DNA from: Planctomycetota bacterium
GTDB lineage: Bacteria; Planctomycetota; UBA1135; UBA2386
Assembly: GCA_020638655.1 (NCBI GenBank)
Contig: JACKIC010000005.1
Span: forward strand, 186,001-250,000
DNA length: 64,000 bases
Direction of reading: 5' to 3'
This document shows, piece after piece, positions 1-11,500 of the stretch. Every line of letters begins with the position of its first letter. Position 1 is the first letter of the stretch. The translations under genes were made by a program, and so were the position numbers. The notes under the pieces are model-generated. The model searched no databases, was not told the origin of the DNA, and was given only the letters and a program-made list of their open reading frames with translations.

Positions 1-625
1 AGAGCGCCTCGCGGCGGCGGGCGCCGTTGCCGATCACGGCAGGCAGAGCGCGCAGCGCGCGCCAGCGCGAGCTCGCCTCGAGCGCGGCCACGACCTGCAC
101 GCCGGCGCTCACCAGCGACGCCACGGTCGGCAACAGCAGCGGCCCCGAACCGACGACGAGCGCGCGCCGACCCGGCACGACGCCGAAGCCACGCACCATC
201 ACCTGCAGGGCACCCGCGGTCATCACGCCGGGCAGCGTCCAGCCCGGGAACGGCACGACGCGGTCGTAGGCGCCCGGCGCGAGCACGATCTTCTGGCAGC
301 GCAGCAGCCACGACTCGCCGCCCTGTTCGAACCACAGCCGTCCCGGCCGCGCGTCCCAGACGCTGGCGCCGTGTCGGCGGTCCATGCCGGCGCGCTCGAA
401 GTGCTCGATCAGGCGGTGGCCGTGCTCGTGGCTCGGCGGCTCAGCGATCCGGTCGTGCCCACTGGCGCCCACCGGCAGCTGCCGGAAGATCTGCCCGCCC
501 GCGCGCTGTCCCTCGTCGAGCACCACGACCTGCAGCCCGGCCGCCGCGAGGCGGCGCGCCGCGGCCATGCCGCCGGGTCCGGCGCCGACGACGCCGACGT
601 CCGCTTCGAGGATGCGCGCGTTCAC
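1..625 (-). CDS. NAD(P)/FAD-dependent oxidoreductase, HcnB/LhpE-like subunit (3' end outside window)
   Basis: Partial gene; about 208 codons lie in the window and the C-terminus runs off the left edge. The start is GTG at 625, chosen because it overlaps the TGA of the upstream 2Fe-2S gene in a GTGA junction. The N-terminus carries a Rossmann FAD-binding motif, GAGPGGMAAARR, at about residues 12-23, followed by a conserved RAGGQIFRQ stretch typical of the alpha-type subunit of hydrogen cyanide synthase, opine oxidase and D-hydroxyproline dehydrogenases. A second nucleotide-binding motif, VVGSGPLLLP, appears about 165 residues in. It most likely forms the second flavin subunit of a heterotrimeric membrane-associated dehydrogenase with the two genes upstream. 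The substrate cannot be read from sequence; an imino or amino acid is inferred from the family. Confidence 0.85.
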   Translation of the reverse strand, partial: MNARILEADVGVVGAGPGGMAAARRLAAAGLQVVVLDEGQRAGGQIFRQLPVGASGHDRIAEPPSHEHGHRLIEHFERAGMDRRHGASVWDARPGRLWFEQGGESWLLRCQKIVLAPGAYDRVVPFPGWTLPGVMTAGALQVMVRGFGVVPGRRALVVGSGPLLLPTVASLVSAGVQVVAALEASSRWRALRALPAVIGNGARRREAL

Positions 626-903
626 GGCTTGCCTCCGCGCTCGACCACCATGCCGTCGCGCACCAGCGTCGTGCAGCCCCGCACGGTGACGCCGTCGACG
701 ATCACCAGGCACTCGTAGCAGATGCCCATGTTGCAGAACACGCCGCGCGGCGCGCCGTTGCGACTGCTCTGGCGCAGAGCGACCTGCGCGTCGGCCCACA
801 GCGCCATCGCGACGGTGTCGCCCTCGAAGGCCGCCAGCTGGCGCCCCCCGAACGTGATCGTGACCACCGGCCGCTCGCCGAGCCCTTCGATGCGCCCGCT
901 CAT
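622..903 (-). CDS. (2Fe-2S)-binding subunit of HcnABC / hydroxyproline dehydrogenase-type oxidase
   Basis: 93 residues, a usual size for the HcnA/LhpF-type ferredoxin-like subunit. The four cluster cysteines are visible: C57, C62 and C65 in FCNMGICYEC, and C77 in RGCTT. The preceding VTITFGGRQLAAFEGDTVAMAL is the beta-grasp start of a [2Fe-2S] domain. The ATG overlaps the stop of the upstream flavoprotein gene (ATGA), and its own stop overlaps the next GTG (GTGA), so the three genes are translationally coupled. It is inferred to pass electrons between the two flavin subunits. The family is known from cyanide synthases, opine oxidases and D-hydroxyproline dehydrogenases. Confidence 0.85.
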   Translation of the reverse strand: MSGRIEGLGERPVVTITFGGRQLAAFEGDTVAMALWADAQVALRQSSRNGAPRGVFCNMGICYECLVIVDGVTVRGCTTLVRDGMVVERGGKP

Positions 904-2081
904 CGCGCGAACCTCGCCGGTAGATAGGGGGTGTGATCGATGGCGGGAGCCAGCCCCGCCAACTGCTGCGCGAGCAACCGCCCGGTGATCGGCGCCAGCG
1001 AAATGCCCAGCCCTTCGTGCCCGGCGGCGATCCACAGCCCGCGCAATTGCGGCCACGGACCGATCAGCGGGTGCTTGTCGATCGCGTACGGACGCAACCC
1101 GACCCAGGTGCGCACGATCGGCGCCGTCGCCACCGCCGGCACGTAGCGCTGCGCGCGCGACAGCGACCGGCGCAGCAGCGCGTGGTTGATGGTCTTGTCC
1201 ATGCCGCGGAACTGGCGCGTACTGCCGATCAGGCAGCCGCCGTTGGTCTGCGGCTGCATGTTGACGGCGTGGCCGCCGACGTCGTCGTCGGTGCGCGTCG
1301 GGTCGACCGTGGCGGCGCCGTGCGCGAAGCGCAGATAGCTGACCTCGAGCAGCTGCGTGCGGATCGGCGAGACGTGATGGCCCGTGATCGCGAGATTGCC
1401 GGCGCGGGGGTAGATCGGCAACCGCGCCTGCCCCGCGAGCTCGGCGAGGTCCGGCGCCCACACGCCGGTGGCGTTGACGACGTTCTCGCAGCGGATCGTG
1501 CCGCGCTCGCTGCGCACGCCGGTGATCCGGTCGCCGTCGCGTTCGAAGCCGATCACCGCGCATCCAGGCCGCACCACCACGTTCGGGTTGGCGCGCTGCG
1601 CGACGCGCAACATCGCGCCGCAGGCGAGCATCGGCAGCACCACGCCGTCGCCGGGATAGTAGAGACCGCCGGGCAGGTCCTCGGCGAGGCCCGGCTCGAC
1701 CTCGCGCAGCTGCCGACCGTCGAGCACCTCGGCGGTCGCGCCGTTGGCGCGGAACTGCTCGAGCAGGGTCGGCAACAGCTCGAGGTCCTCGTCGGCGTCG
1801 GCGAGGTAGAGCGCGCCGGTCGGGTTGTGGTCGAAGCCACCCTCCTGCTGCTGCAACTCGCCCCACAGGTCGAGGCTGGTGCGCGTGAACGCGTAGTCCT
1901 GCGGCGTGTCCGGCGTGACCATCAGGTGGCCCATGCACGAGCCCGACGTGGCCCCGGCGACGGGGCCACGCTCGAGCAGCAGGATGCGCGTCGACGGCGG
2001 CAGCAGCTGCGCGGCGTGTTGCACGACCGAGCAGCCGATGATGCCGCCGCCGATCACCACGAGGTCGACGGTCTCGGTCAT
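900..2081 (-). CDS. FAD-dependent oxidoreductase, DAO family (HcnC/LhpB-like catalytic subunit)
   Basis: 393 residues, typical for a D-amino-acid-oxidase-fold (DAO) flavoprotein. The N-terminal dinucleotide motif VIGGGIIGCSV lies at about residues 9-19. The C-terminal FAD signature is clear: RTWVGLRPYAIDKHPLIGP followed by AAGHEGLGISLAP. It is first in a coupled three-gene operon with a 2Fe-2S subunit and an NAD/FAD subunit, an organisation known for HcnABC, opine oxidases and LhpBEF-type cis-4-hydroxy-D-proline dehydrogenase. The catalytic dehydrogenation of an N-containing substrate is inferred from the family. True cyanide synthesis is unlikely to be inferable from this alone; amino-acid or hydroxyproline catabolism fits a polymer-degrading planctomycete better. 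Confidence 0.85.
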   Translation of the reverse strand: MTETVDLVVIGGGIIGCSVVQHAAQLLPPSTRILLLERGPVAGATSGSCMGHLMVTPDTPQDYAFTRTSLDLWGELQQQEGGFDHNPTGALYLADADEDLELLPTLLEQFRANGATAEVLDGRQLREVEPGLAEDLPGGLYYPGDGVVLPMLACGAMLRVAQRANPNVVVRPGCAVIGFERDGDRITGVRSERGTIRCENVVNATGVWAPDLAELAGQARLPIYPRAGNLAITGHHVSPIRTQLLEVSYLRFAHGAATVDPTRTDDDVGGHAVNMQPQTNGGCLIGSTRQFRGMDKTINHALLRRSLSRAQRYVPAVATAPIVRTWVGLRPYAIDKHPLIGPWPQLRGLWIAAGHEGLGISLAPITGRLLAQQLAGLAPAIDHTPYLPARFAR

Positions 2082-2149
2082 CGAACGGGCGGAGCATGAT
2101 GCCGCCGCGACCGGCAGACGCAACGCTGCGGCGTTCGAGGGCCGCCCGC

Positions 2150-2155
2150 TATCCT
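2150..2155 (+). promoter_or_regulatory. -10-like hexamer TATCCT for a leaderless transcript
   Basis: TATCCT ends exactly 7 nt before the ATG at 2163. The same hexamer with the same spacing precedes the GTG at 58531. No Shine-Dalgarno is visible between it and the ATG, so transcription would begin at or next to the start codon. No convincing -35 box was found. Confidence 0.4.
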
Positions 2156-2162
2156 GCGGCGC

Positions 2163-4241
2163 ATGCGCCTGCTCGTCGCCGTCATCCTGGGCCCCCTCCT
2201 CGCGGCACAGACCCCGGTCGCCGTCCCGCAAGGCGCCGGTCGCGACGCGATCGTGACGCTCGCAGCGGCGGTGCGACCGAGCCCGCGCCAGGTCGCCTGG
2301 CAGGCGACCGGGTGCAACGCCTTCGTGCACTTCGGCATGAACACCTTCAGCGACCGCGAGTGGGGCGACGGCAAGGAGGATCCGGCCACGTTCGCGCCGA
2401 CCGCGTTCGATGCCGAGCAATGGGTGGCGACGTTCCGCGACGCCGGCATGAGCGGGCTGGTACTGACCTGCAAGCACCACGACGGCTTCTGCCTGTGGCC
2501 GTCGGCGACCACCGCGCACGACGTCGCCAACTCGCCGTTCCGCGGCGGCACCGGCGACGTCGTCGGTGAGGTCGCCGCGGCGTGCCGGCGCGGCGGCATG
2601 AAGTTCGGCATCTACCTGTCGCCGTGGGACCGGCACGAGCCGAGCTTCGGCACTCCGGCCTACCAGGAGGTGTTCCGCGCCCAGTTGCGTGAGCTGTGCA
2701 GCAACTACGGGCCGTTGTTCGAGGTCTGGTTCGACGGCGCCCACTGCCCGCCCGACGACCCGACGCTGTTCGACTGGCAGGCGGCGTTCGCGCTGGTGCG
2801 CGAGCTGCAGCCCGACGCGGTGATCGCGATCACCGGCCCCGACGTGCGCTGGGTCGGCAACGAGGCCGGGCACACGCGCACCGACGAATGGAGCGTGCTG
2901 CCGCTGCCGCACGCTGCACCCGGCGACCTGGCGACCGATCGCGACAGCTGGCGCGCGCTGTGGGCGCTGCGCGCGCGCAATCAGGAACAGGACCTCGGCA
3001 GCCGCGAGGCCCTGGAAGCTGCGAAGGCGCTGTGCTGGTGGCCCGCCGAGACCGACGTGTCGATCCGACCCGGCTGGTTCTATCACCCCCACGAGGACCG
3101 CCAGGTCAAGCCGCTGGCGACGCTGCTCGACTACTGGTTCGCGGCCGTCGGCGGCAACGCCGTGCTGCTGCTCAACGTGCCCGCCGATCGCCGCGGTCTC
3201 GTCGCGGCACCGGACGCGGCGGTGCTGGCCGACCTGGGCACCTACCTGCGCGCGACCTTCGCCGCGGACCTGGCCGCGGGCGGGACCACCAAGACCTACG
3301 CCAAGGCCGGCGAGGTCTACTTCGACGCCCCCACGACCGTGGACCTGTTCGACCTCGCCGAGGACGTCGTCGCCGCGGGCCAGCGGGTCGAGCGTTTCCG
3401 CATCGAGGTGCTGCAGAACGGCGGCTGGCGCGAGTGCGCGCGCGGCACGACGATCGGCTACCGCCGGCTGCTGCGCACCGCACCGATCACCGGCGACGGC
3501 TTCCGCTACTGGATCGAGCAGAGCCGCGGCAAGCCCGCCGTCGCGCGTTTCGCGCTGTTCCAGCGGCCAGAACTGGCGACGCCGCCCCGGATCGCGCGCG
3601 ACACCACCGGGCAGGTCACGATCACGACGGACGGCGGCGAGCTGCGCTACACCACCGACGGCTCGCCCGTGACCGGGGACTCGCCGCGCTACGCGGGACC
3701 GTTCGCGTTCGGCGACGGCGGCACGGTGCGCGCGCGGACCTTCGCCGCGCCGGGCACGGCGGCGCCGGCATTCCGGACCATCGGGGAGACCGCGGCGACC
3801 TTCGGCATCGCGCCGACCGGCTGGCGCGTCGTCGAGTCCTCGAGCGAACAAGGCGGCGCCGAAGCCGCCAGCAAGGCGATCGACGGCGACCCGCGCACCC
3901 ACTGGCACACGCGCTACTCACCCGACACGCCGCGGCCGCCGCACCACCTCGTCATCGACCTCGGCAAGGCCCGCGACCTCGCCGGCTTCGTCTATCAGCC
4001 GCGCGCCGAAGGCGACAACGGCACGGTCGCCGACTACGCGTTCTCGGTCAGCGCCGACGGCACCGCGTGGCGCGAGGTCGCGCGCGGCACGTTCGCCAAC
4101 ATCGCCGCCAACCCGGTGCCCCAGGTGGTGCGCTTCGCCGCGCCGGCGACCGGGGTGCGCTTCGTCAAGTTCGTCGCCGTCGCGGAGGTGCGCGGCCGGC
4201 CCTGGGCCTCGTGCGCCGAGTTGTCGGTGTTGCTGCGCTGA
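2163..4241 (+). CDS. secreted alpha-L-fucosidase, GH29, with C-terminal sugar-binding domains
   Basis: 692 residues. A Sec signal peptide occupies about residues 1-16 (ends LLAAQ). The GH29 catalytic domain spans roughly 40-370, with FVHFGMNTF, the conserved CKHHDGFCLWPS at 103-114, and the presumed nucleophile Asp191 in VWFDGAHC. A chitobiase-type C-terminal module (ITTDGGELRYTTDGSPV) follows, then an F5/8 type C (discoidin, CBM32-like) domain from about residue 560 (EAASKAIDGDPRTHWHTRYS). It would release L-fucose from sulfated or plain fucosylated polysaccharides or glycoproteins in the periplasm or outside the cell. The acid/base residue varies in this family and I do not assign it. It is divergent from the dehydrogenase operon with an 81-bp gap. 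Confidence 0.93.
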   Translation: MRLLVAVILGPLLAAQTPVAVPQGAGRDAIVTLAAAVRPSPRQVAWQATGCNAFVHFGMNTFSDREWGDGKEDPATFAPTAFDAEQWVATFRDAGMSGLVLTCKHHDGFCLWPSATTAHDVANSPFRGGTGDVVGEVAAACRRGGMKFGIYLSPWDRHEPSFGTPAYQEVFRAQLRELCSNYGPLFEVWFDGAHCPPDDPTLFDWQAAFALVRELQPDAVIAITGPDVRWVGNEAGHTRTDEWSVLPLPHAAPGDLATDRDSWRALWALRARNQEQDLGSREALEAAKALCWWPAETDVSIRPGWFYHPHEDRQVKPLATLLDYWFAAVGGNAVLLLNVPADRRGLVAAPDAAVLADLGTYLRATFAADLAAGGTTKTYAKAGEVYFDAPTTVDLFDLAEDVVAAGQRVERFRIEVLQNGGWRECARGTTIGYRRLLRTAPITGDGFRYWIEQSRGKPAVARFALFQRPELATPPRIARDTTGQVTITTDGGELRYTTDGSPVTGDSPRYAGPFAFGDGGTVRARTFAAPGTAAPAFRTIGETAATFGIAPTGWRVVESSSEQGGAEAASKAIDGDPRTHWHTRYSPDTPRPPHHLVIDLGKARDLAGFVYQPRAEGDNGTVADYAFSVSADGTAWREVARGTFANIAANPVPQVVRFAAPATGVRFVKFVAVAEVRGRPWASCAELSVLLR

Positions 4242-4257
4242 CGGCGCCGGGACGCGG

Positions 4258-4263
4258 TATCGT
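4258..4263 (+). promoter_or_regulatory. -10-like hexamer TATCGT, leaderless arrangement
   Basis: TATCGT lies exactly 7 nt upstream of the ATG at 4271, in the 29-nt gap after the fucosidase stop. The dipeptidase may therefore have its own promoter rather than relying on read-through. No Shine-Dalgarno is visible. Confidence 0.35.
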
Positions 4264-4270
4264 CGCCGCG

Positions 4271-5542
4271 ATGCGGTCCGCCCTCCTCGTCTCCCTCCTC
4301 CTGCCGGCCACCGGGCTGCTCGCCCAGCAGGCCGACGCCGACCTGCGCGCCAAGGCCGCCGCGATCCACGCGCGCATCCTGACGCTCGACACGCACAAGG
4401 ACATCGACCCCAAGCTCGCGCCCGAGTCGCTGCCCGACGACCCGACGACGCGCGAGCAGTTCCGCCGCAAGTTCGACCCGACGGTGCGCGGCGACGCGCA
4501 GGTCGACTTCGTCAAGATGCGCGAGGGCGGCTACGACTGCGCGTTCTTCATCGTCTACGTCGGCCAGGGCCAGCTCACCGAGCCCGGCTTCCGCCGCGCC
4601 CACGCGGAGGCCACGGCCAAGTTCGACGCGATCCATCGCATGGTGCGGCTGCACGGCGACACCATCGGGCTGGCGACCACGCCCGACGACGTCGAGCGAC
4701 TGCACCGCGAAGGCAAGCTGATCGCGTGCATCGGCATCGAGAACGGCTACGCGATGGGGCTCGACCTCGCCAACATCGCGAAGTTCCACGCCCGCGGCGC
4801 CCGCTACATGTCGATCGCGCACAATCGCCACTCGCAGCTCGGCGACTCGCACACGCCGGCCGAGGCGATGTACGGCGGCCTGTCGGAGCTGGGCCGCCAG
4901 GCGGTCGTCGAGATGAACCGCGTCGGCATCATGGTCGACGTCTCGCACGCGAGCCGGCAGGCCATGCTCGAGGCCGTGGCGCTGTCCGCCGCGCCGGTGA
5001 TCGCGTCGCACTCCGGCTGCCGCGCCGTCAACGACCACACCCGCAACCTCGACGACGAGCAGCTGCGTGCGCTGGCGAAGAAGGGCGGCGTGGTGCAGTG
5101 CGTGGCGCTCGCCGACTTCGTCAAGACCAACGAGGAGAACAGCAAGGCCGTCGCCGCGCTGCGCGCCGAGCTCGGCCTGGGCCGCGACAACGCCGGTAGC
5201 GACGACCGCCCGCTCGAGGAGCGCCTCGCCGAGTTCAAGACCCGCCGCGCCGAGATCGACGCCAAATACCCGCGCGCCAACGTGCGCGACTTCGTCGACC
5301 ACATCGACCACGCGGTGCAGGTCGCCGGCGTCGACCACGTCGGCATCGGCTCGGACTTCGACGGCGGCGGCGGCATCGACGGCTGGAACGACGCCAGCGA
5401 GACGCTCAACGTGACGATCGAGCTGGTGCGGCGCGGCTACACCGAGGAGCAGATCGGCAAGATCTGGTCCGGCAACCTGCTGCGCGTGTGGCGGCAGGTC
5501 GAGCGCGTGGCGGCGGACCTGGCGAAGCAGGACAAGCGCTGA
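4271..5542 (+). CDS. secreted membrane-dipeptidase family protein, peptidase M19
   Basis: 423 residues with a Sec signal peptide (cleavage near LLAQ/Q, residue 19-20). The M19 dinuclear zinc site is recognisable: the HxD pair H42-D44 in LDTHKDID, the bridging glutamate E157 in GIENGYA, and a histidine in IASHSGCRA with the family-typical VDVSHAS just before it. The C-terminal DHVGIGSDFDGG signature completes the fold. The enzyme would hydrolyse dipeptides, possibly with D-residues as known for renal dipeptidase relatives, outside the cytoplasm. An insertion of about 70 residues around LGLGRDNAGSDDRPLEERLAE is lineage-specific. It is convergent with the next gene with a single base between the stops. 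Confidence 0.92.
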   Translation: MRSALLVSLLLPATGLLAQQADADLRAKAAAIHARILTLDTHKDIDPKLAPESLPDDPTTREQFRRKFDPTVRGDAQVDFVKMREGGYDCAFFIVYVGQGQLTEPGFRRAHAEATAKFDAIHRMVRLHGDTIGLATTPDDVERLHREGKLIACIGIENGYAMGLDLANIAKFHARGARYMSIAHNRHSQLGDSHTPAEAMYGGLSELGRQAVVEMNRVGIMVDVSHASRQAMLEAVALSAAPVIASHSGCRAVNDHTRNLDDEQLRALAKKGGVVQCVALADFVKTNEENSKAVAALRAELGLGRDNAGSDDRPLEERLAEFKTRRAEIDAKYPRANVRDFVDHIDHAVQVAGVDHVGIGSDFDGGGGIDGWNDASETLNVTIELVRRGYTEEQIGKIWSGNLLRVWRQVERVAADLAKQDKR

Positions 5543-5543
5543 G

Positions 5544-6458
5544 TCACTCGCTGGTCTCGTCGACGATCGGCGCCGGCTCGTCGAGCTCGACGGCGCGCAC
5601 CTCCTCGACATCCGCGATGTTGCCGTGGATGTCGACCCAGACCTCCTCGATGCGCTCGCAGTCGCCCCCGGCCCACCACATGCGCACGAAGTGCGACAGC
5701 TCCCCGGCCGGGGTGCGAACCACGCGCGGCACGTAGGCCGCGTTCACGAACAGCGTCTCGCCGCGGCGGACGAAGCGCGTGCGTTCGGCGCCGCGCGGGT
5801 GGGCCAAGCGGTGGTGCATGTGGCCGGCGATCACCGCGCGCACGCGCAGGCCCAGGCCCTCGATGCGCTGGATCGCCAGCGCGAGATCCCGATCGCCCCA
5901 GTCGCCGCCCGGCTTGCCGAAGTCCTTGCCGAAGATGTCCTCGGGCTGATCGCCGAGCCCGAGCGGGCCGTTGTGCGCCAGGATCACGATGTCGCGGTGG
6001 TGCGCGTTGCGCGCCGCGTCGAAGATCGCCGCGGCCGACTGCCGCATCGTGTGCACGCCGTAGATCTCGTCGTAGAGCTCGGGGCTGCGCAGGCTCTGGC
6101 CGCCCCACGAGAACGGCCGCGCCCCGACCACCGAGATGCCCGCGGCAGGCACCTCGCGGACCGCGTAGGCCAGGTGGTCCTCGCCGAGGATGTGCAGCGA
6201 CTCGGTCAGCTTCTCGGTGCAGGTACGGCGGCCGAAGCTCTGCCACGCGTCGTGGTTGCCGAGCATCACGACCTTGGGCACCGGCAGCGCGGCGATGCTG
6301 CGCACCATCTCGACGTCCTCGTCACCGAGGTCGCCGACGAACAGGGACAGGTCCGGTCGCGTCAGTTCGAGGAACGCGGCGTCGGCCGGTCTCCACCAAC
6401 GGTGCAGGTCGCCGATGACCGTCAAGTTGGCGAGGTTCGGGTGTGCGGGAGAATCCAA
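5544..6458 (-). CDS. calcineurin-like metallophosphoesterase (TIGR04168-like)
   Basis: About 304 residues from a TTG start at 6458. This start is preferred over the ATG at 6566, which would overlap the upstream gene. A plausible promoter, TTTAGC-N16-TAGCCT, ends 8 nt before the TTG. Metallophosphatase motifs are in order: GDLH, FVGDLGDED, MLGNHDAW, LAHNGPLG and AGHMHHR, giving all the usual Asp/His/Asn metal ligands. It resembles the cytoplasmic phosphoesterases of cyanobacteria and plants that carry GGDWGDRDL between the last two motifs. The substrate is unknown. No signal peptide is seen from the TTG start. Stand-alone gene, convergent with the dipeptidase. Confidence 0.85.
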   Translation of the reverse strand: MDSPAHPNLANLTVIGDLHRWWRPADAAFLELTRPDLSLFVGDLGDEDVEMVRSIAALPVPKVVMLGNHDAWQSFGRRTCTEKLTESLHILGEDHLAYAVREVPAAGISVVGARPFSWGGQSLRSPELYDEIYGVHTMRQSAAAIFDAARNAHHRDIVILAHNGPLGLGDQPEDIFGKDFGKPGGDWGDRDLALAIQRIEGLGLRVRAVIAGHMHHRLAHPRGAERTRFVRRGETLFVNAAYVPRVVRTPAGELSHFVRMWWAGGDCERIEEVWVDIHGNIADVEEVRAVELDEPAPIVDETSE

Positions 6459-6528
6459 GGGCGAGCAGGCTAGCGAGAATCGGCGACGGCTAAAGGGCCC
6501 CTCGCCGGATATCGGGATTCGTCGGCGA

Positions 6529-8388
<1,860 letters not shown>

Positions 8389-8395
8389 GTGTCGG

Positions 8396-8401
8396 ATTGT
8401 C
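8396..8401 (-). promoter_or_regulatory. -10-like hexamer GACAAT (minus strand) before the sigma54 activator
   Basis: Reading the minus strand, GACAAT is followed by exactly 7 nt and then the ATG at 8388. The spacing is identical to four other genes in the window and implies a leaderless mRNA. It lies in the 202-bp gap shared with the divergent kinase gene. Confidence 0.35.
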
Positions 8402-8590
8402 GCCGGCGACCCCGAGTCGCGCGACCCCCTGTCGGTTTTCCGTCGATCGAACCGAACCCTCGGCGCGAGCCCTGCCTGAAGTAGACTTCCCGGTCCGTCA
8501 CCTGCCCACCACCGGCCGCCATGGCCACCGGCATTTGACGGTGCCACGGAACGCAGGCACCCGATCGCTGCGTCCTAACCCTCCCTGCTG

Positions 8591-11500
8591 ATGCCCGCCT
8601 CCGCCGACACCGCGGACGCCGACCGGCTGCTCGCCTGCACGCCCGGCCGGCTCGTCTACAGCTCGCGCGATCCCGCGTCGGGCGCGGTCGTGGTGTGCAA
8701 ACGCTTCGAGCAGGGCGGCCTCGCCGACGCCGAGCGCGAATTCGATCTCGCGCGGCTGGTGGCGGACCTCGACGTGGTCGAGCATCTGCGCGCCGAGGAA
8801 GACCCGGCGACGGGCAGGCCGCTGCTGGTGACGGCCTATGCCGAAGGCGAGAGCCTCGAGCAGATGGCCGCGCGCCGCGGCACGCTGCCGGCCGCCGAAG
8901 CGTGCGCGCTGCTGGCGCCCGTGGCGCGCACGCTGGCGGCGATGCACGACCGCCGGGTGTCGCAGGCGCCGTTCGGCCTGTGCCACGGCGACGTCAAGCC
9001 GAGCAACCTGCTGGCGACCGAACGCGGCACGCTGCTGCTCGACTTCGAGCACGCGCGGCCGCTGACCGCGCCCAGCGAGCGCGCGGCGCCACACGCGGGC
9101 TTCACCGGGGGCACGCGCGGCTTCTCACCGCCCGAGGCCGACCTCGGCGAACCGCCCGACGCCGCGTTCGACGTCTTCGGGCTCGGCGCGACCCTGTCCT
9201 GGCTGCTGACGGCGCGCGCCCGCCCGCGGCAGCTGCCGTACGGGACCGAGAACACGCCGCGGCTGCTGCAGCTCCTGGACGAGTGCCTCGCCACCGATCC
9301 GCGCCAACGTCCCGCCGCAGCTGCGGTCGCCGACCGCCTCGCGCAGCTGGCCGAGGCCTTCGCCAACGACCCTGCCGAGCAGCACCTCGACGCACGCCTG
9401 CGCGGCGCGACTCCGGGCGACACCGCCACCCGCGATGACTTTCCCGGCCTGACCGCGCGCCAGGAGCGCCTGCTGCGCCGCTTCCCGGATCTGCTGCTCG
9501 ACTCACGCAAGCTGCCGACCGACCCCGCGGCGCTGTGCCTCGAGCTGCGCCGCTGCGAAGTGGCCCTGACCGGCTTCTCCCGGCACGAGGAGACGATGCT
9601 GCGCCGGGCGCAACTGCGCGCCGCCGTCGGCGAGCAGCTGCGCGCCGCCGCGACCGTGGTCGCCGACGCGGCCCGCGACGAGGACTTCGACGCCGGCACC
9701 CGGTGGCTGCAGGCGATGACGCAGGCCTGGCTCACCGCCGCGCGCCAACCCGGCGGCATTCCCATGCCCGCCGGCGCCGATCCGCGCCACCCGGACCCGG
9801 CGCTGCGCGACCCGCGCGCCTTCCTGCGCGCGCTCGAGCACCGGCTGCAGATCGCCCAGGAAGAGCTGCAGACCGCCGAGCAGGAGATCATCCAGGCCGA
9901 GCGCGAACTCGACCTGCCCGCTGCGGAACGCGCGATCGGCAGGCTCGCCGCCGATCGCGGCGGCGCGTCACCCACCGCCACCCGACGCCGCGACCAGCTG
10001 CACCGCCTGGGCTTCTACGTCGATCGCGTGGCCCGCGCCGACGCCAACGTCGAACGCCTCGCGCAGCTGTGGGACGGCGCCGCGCTGCGCCCGCTGCTCG
10101 ACTTCACCGAGCGCTGCGCGCTGGTCGACGACGCCGCGCTGACCGGCGCCAACCCGGTCGGCCTGCGCAGCCTGCTGGTGACGCTCACCAACCTGATCGA
10201 GGAGTTCGAGCACGTCGCCGAGCTCGCGGTGCCCGCGCGCGAGGCGCTCGACAGCGCCCTGCTGCACACCACCGACCAGGCGTGGGATCTGCTGGCCGAC
10301 GCGAAGCACAAGCTCGAGGCGGTGCCCGTGCCGGTGCGCCCGCTGCAGATGATCCTGGGCCGCCTCGACATGCTGCGCATCCTCGAGGCGTTCGTCGACC
10401 GCCCCGAACGCCCGCGCAGCGAGCTGCTCGACCAGATCGAACGCCTGCGCCTCACCTGCGAAGAGGCGCGCTCGACGCGCGACCGTCTGGCCAACAGCGC
10501 CGAACGCGCCCTGGCCCGCGGCCACTGGACCACCGGGCTGTTCGACATGGAGCGCGCCGTGGCCAGCGTCGCGGCGAGCGGTGACCCCGACCCGACCGAG
10601 GTGAGCCGACTCGAGGAACGCCTCGCCGAAGCGCGCCGACGCAAGCTGGAGATCGAGAGCGCCGTGCGCCGCAACGTCGAACTCGCCGGGCGCTACGCGA
10701 CCCTGCAGGACGCCGCCGGCGGCGACTTCCAGAGCCGTCTGGCGACGCTGGCCGAGCGCCGCGACGGACTGCAGTTCCTGATCATGCACGTGCCCGCGGA
10801 GCGCGCCGCGCTCTACACGCGCGACCTGCGCGACGTCGAGATCCAGATCGCCCTCGAGCGCGCCGCGCTCGCCGAGAGCCAGCTCGACCGCACCATCGAT
10901 CCGACCGCGCGCCTGACGCTCGCGCACCGCACGCTCGAGCAGCTTACCGCCGCGCTGCAGGACCTTGCGCCGGGGCAGGAGCCGCCCGGGCGCGTCGTGC
11001 GCCAGCGCGAACACTGGCGCAGCCTGGTGTCGCAGTGCGAGCAGGCCCTGACCGCTGCAGAGCAGCTGGCGCGCCGCCAGCAGCGGCGCCGCCGCCGCAA
11101 CCTCTGGCTGGCGCTGGGTGCGGCAGTGACCATGCTCGGGGCGTCGTTCGCGCTGCGGCTGCTGCCGCTGCCGTGGAGCGGTGAACCCGTGCGCGCCGCG
11201 GCGCGCGACGACCGCGAAGTGACGTACGCGACGATCGCGATGGCGCCGGCCGAACGACTCGGGCAGCTGCTCACACGCGCCGAGCAGTTGCCGCCACCTG
11301 CCCAGACCGATCGACTGCAGCTGCTGCGGACCCTCGCGGGCGCCCACGACGCCGCGGCGCTGCGCGAGGCTGCGGCGCAGCTGCGCGAAGACGCGGCGCG
11401 GGCCACCCCGGATCTGGCAGCCCCGGATCTCGCCGAGACGGTCACGGCGGCGATCACGGCCGCCGTCTGTCTCGCGGGTCGCGACGACGCGGTGCCCGAC

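Noticed and set aside
1..2081. Hydrogen cyanide synthase hcnABC
   Set aside because: Subunit types match, but the same architecture serves opine and hydroxyproline dehydrogenases; nothing in the sequence points to cyanide production.
900..3908. A 1002-residue minus-strand frame upstream of the DAO gene
   Set aside because: Only its last 393 codons (from 2081) encode the flavoprotein. The rest is antisense to the GH29 gene, Arg/Val/Ala-rich with no domain, a high-GC artefact.
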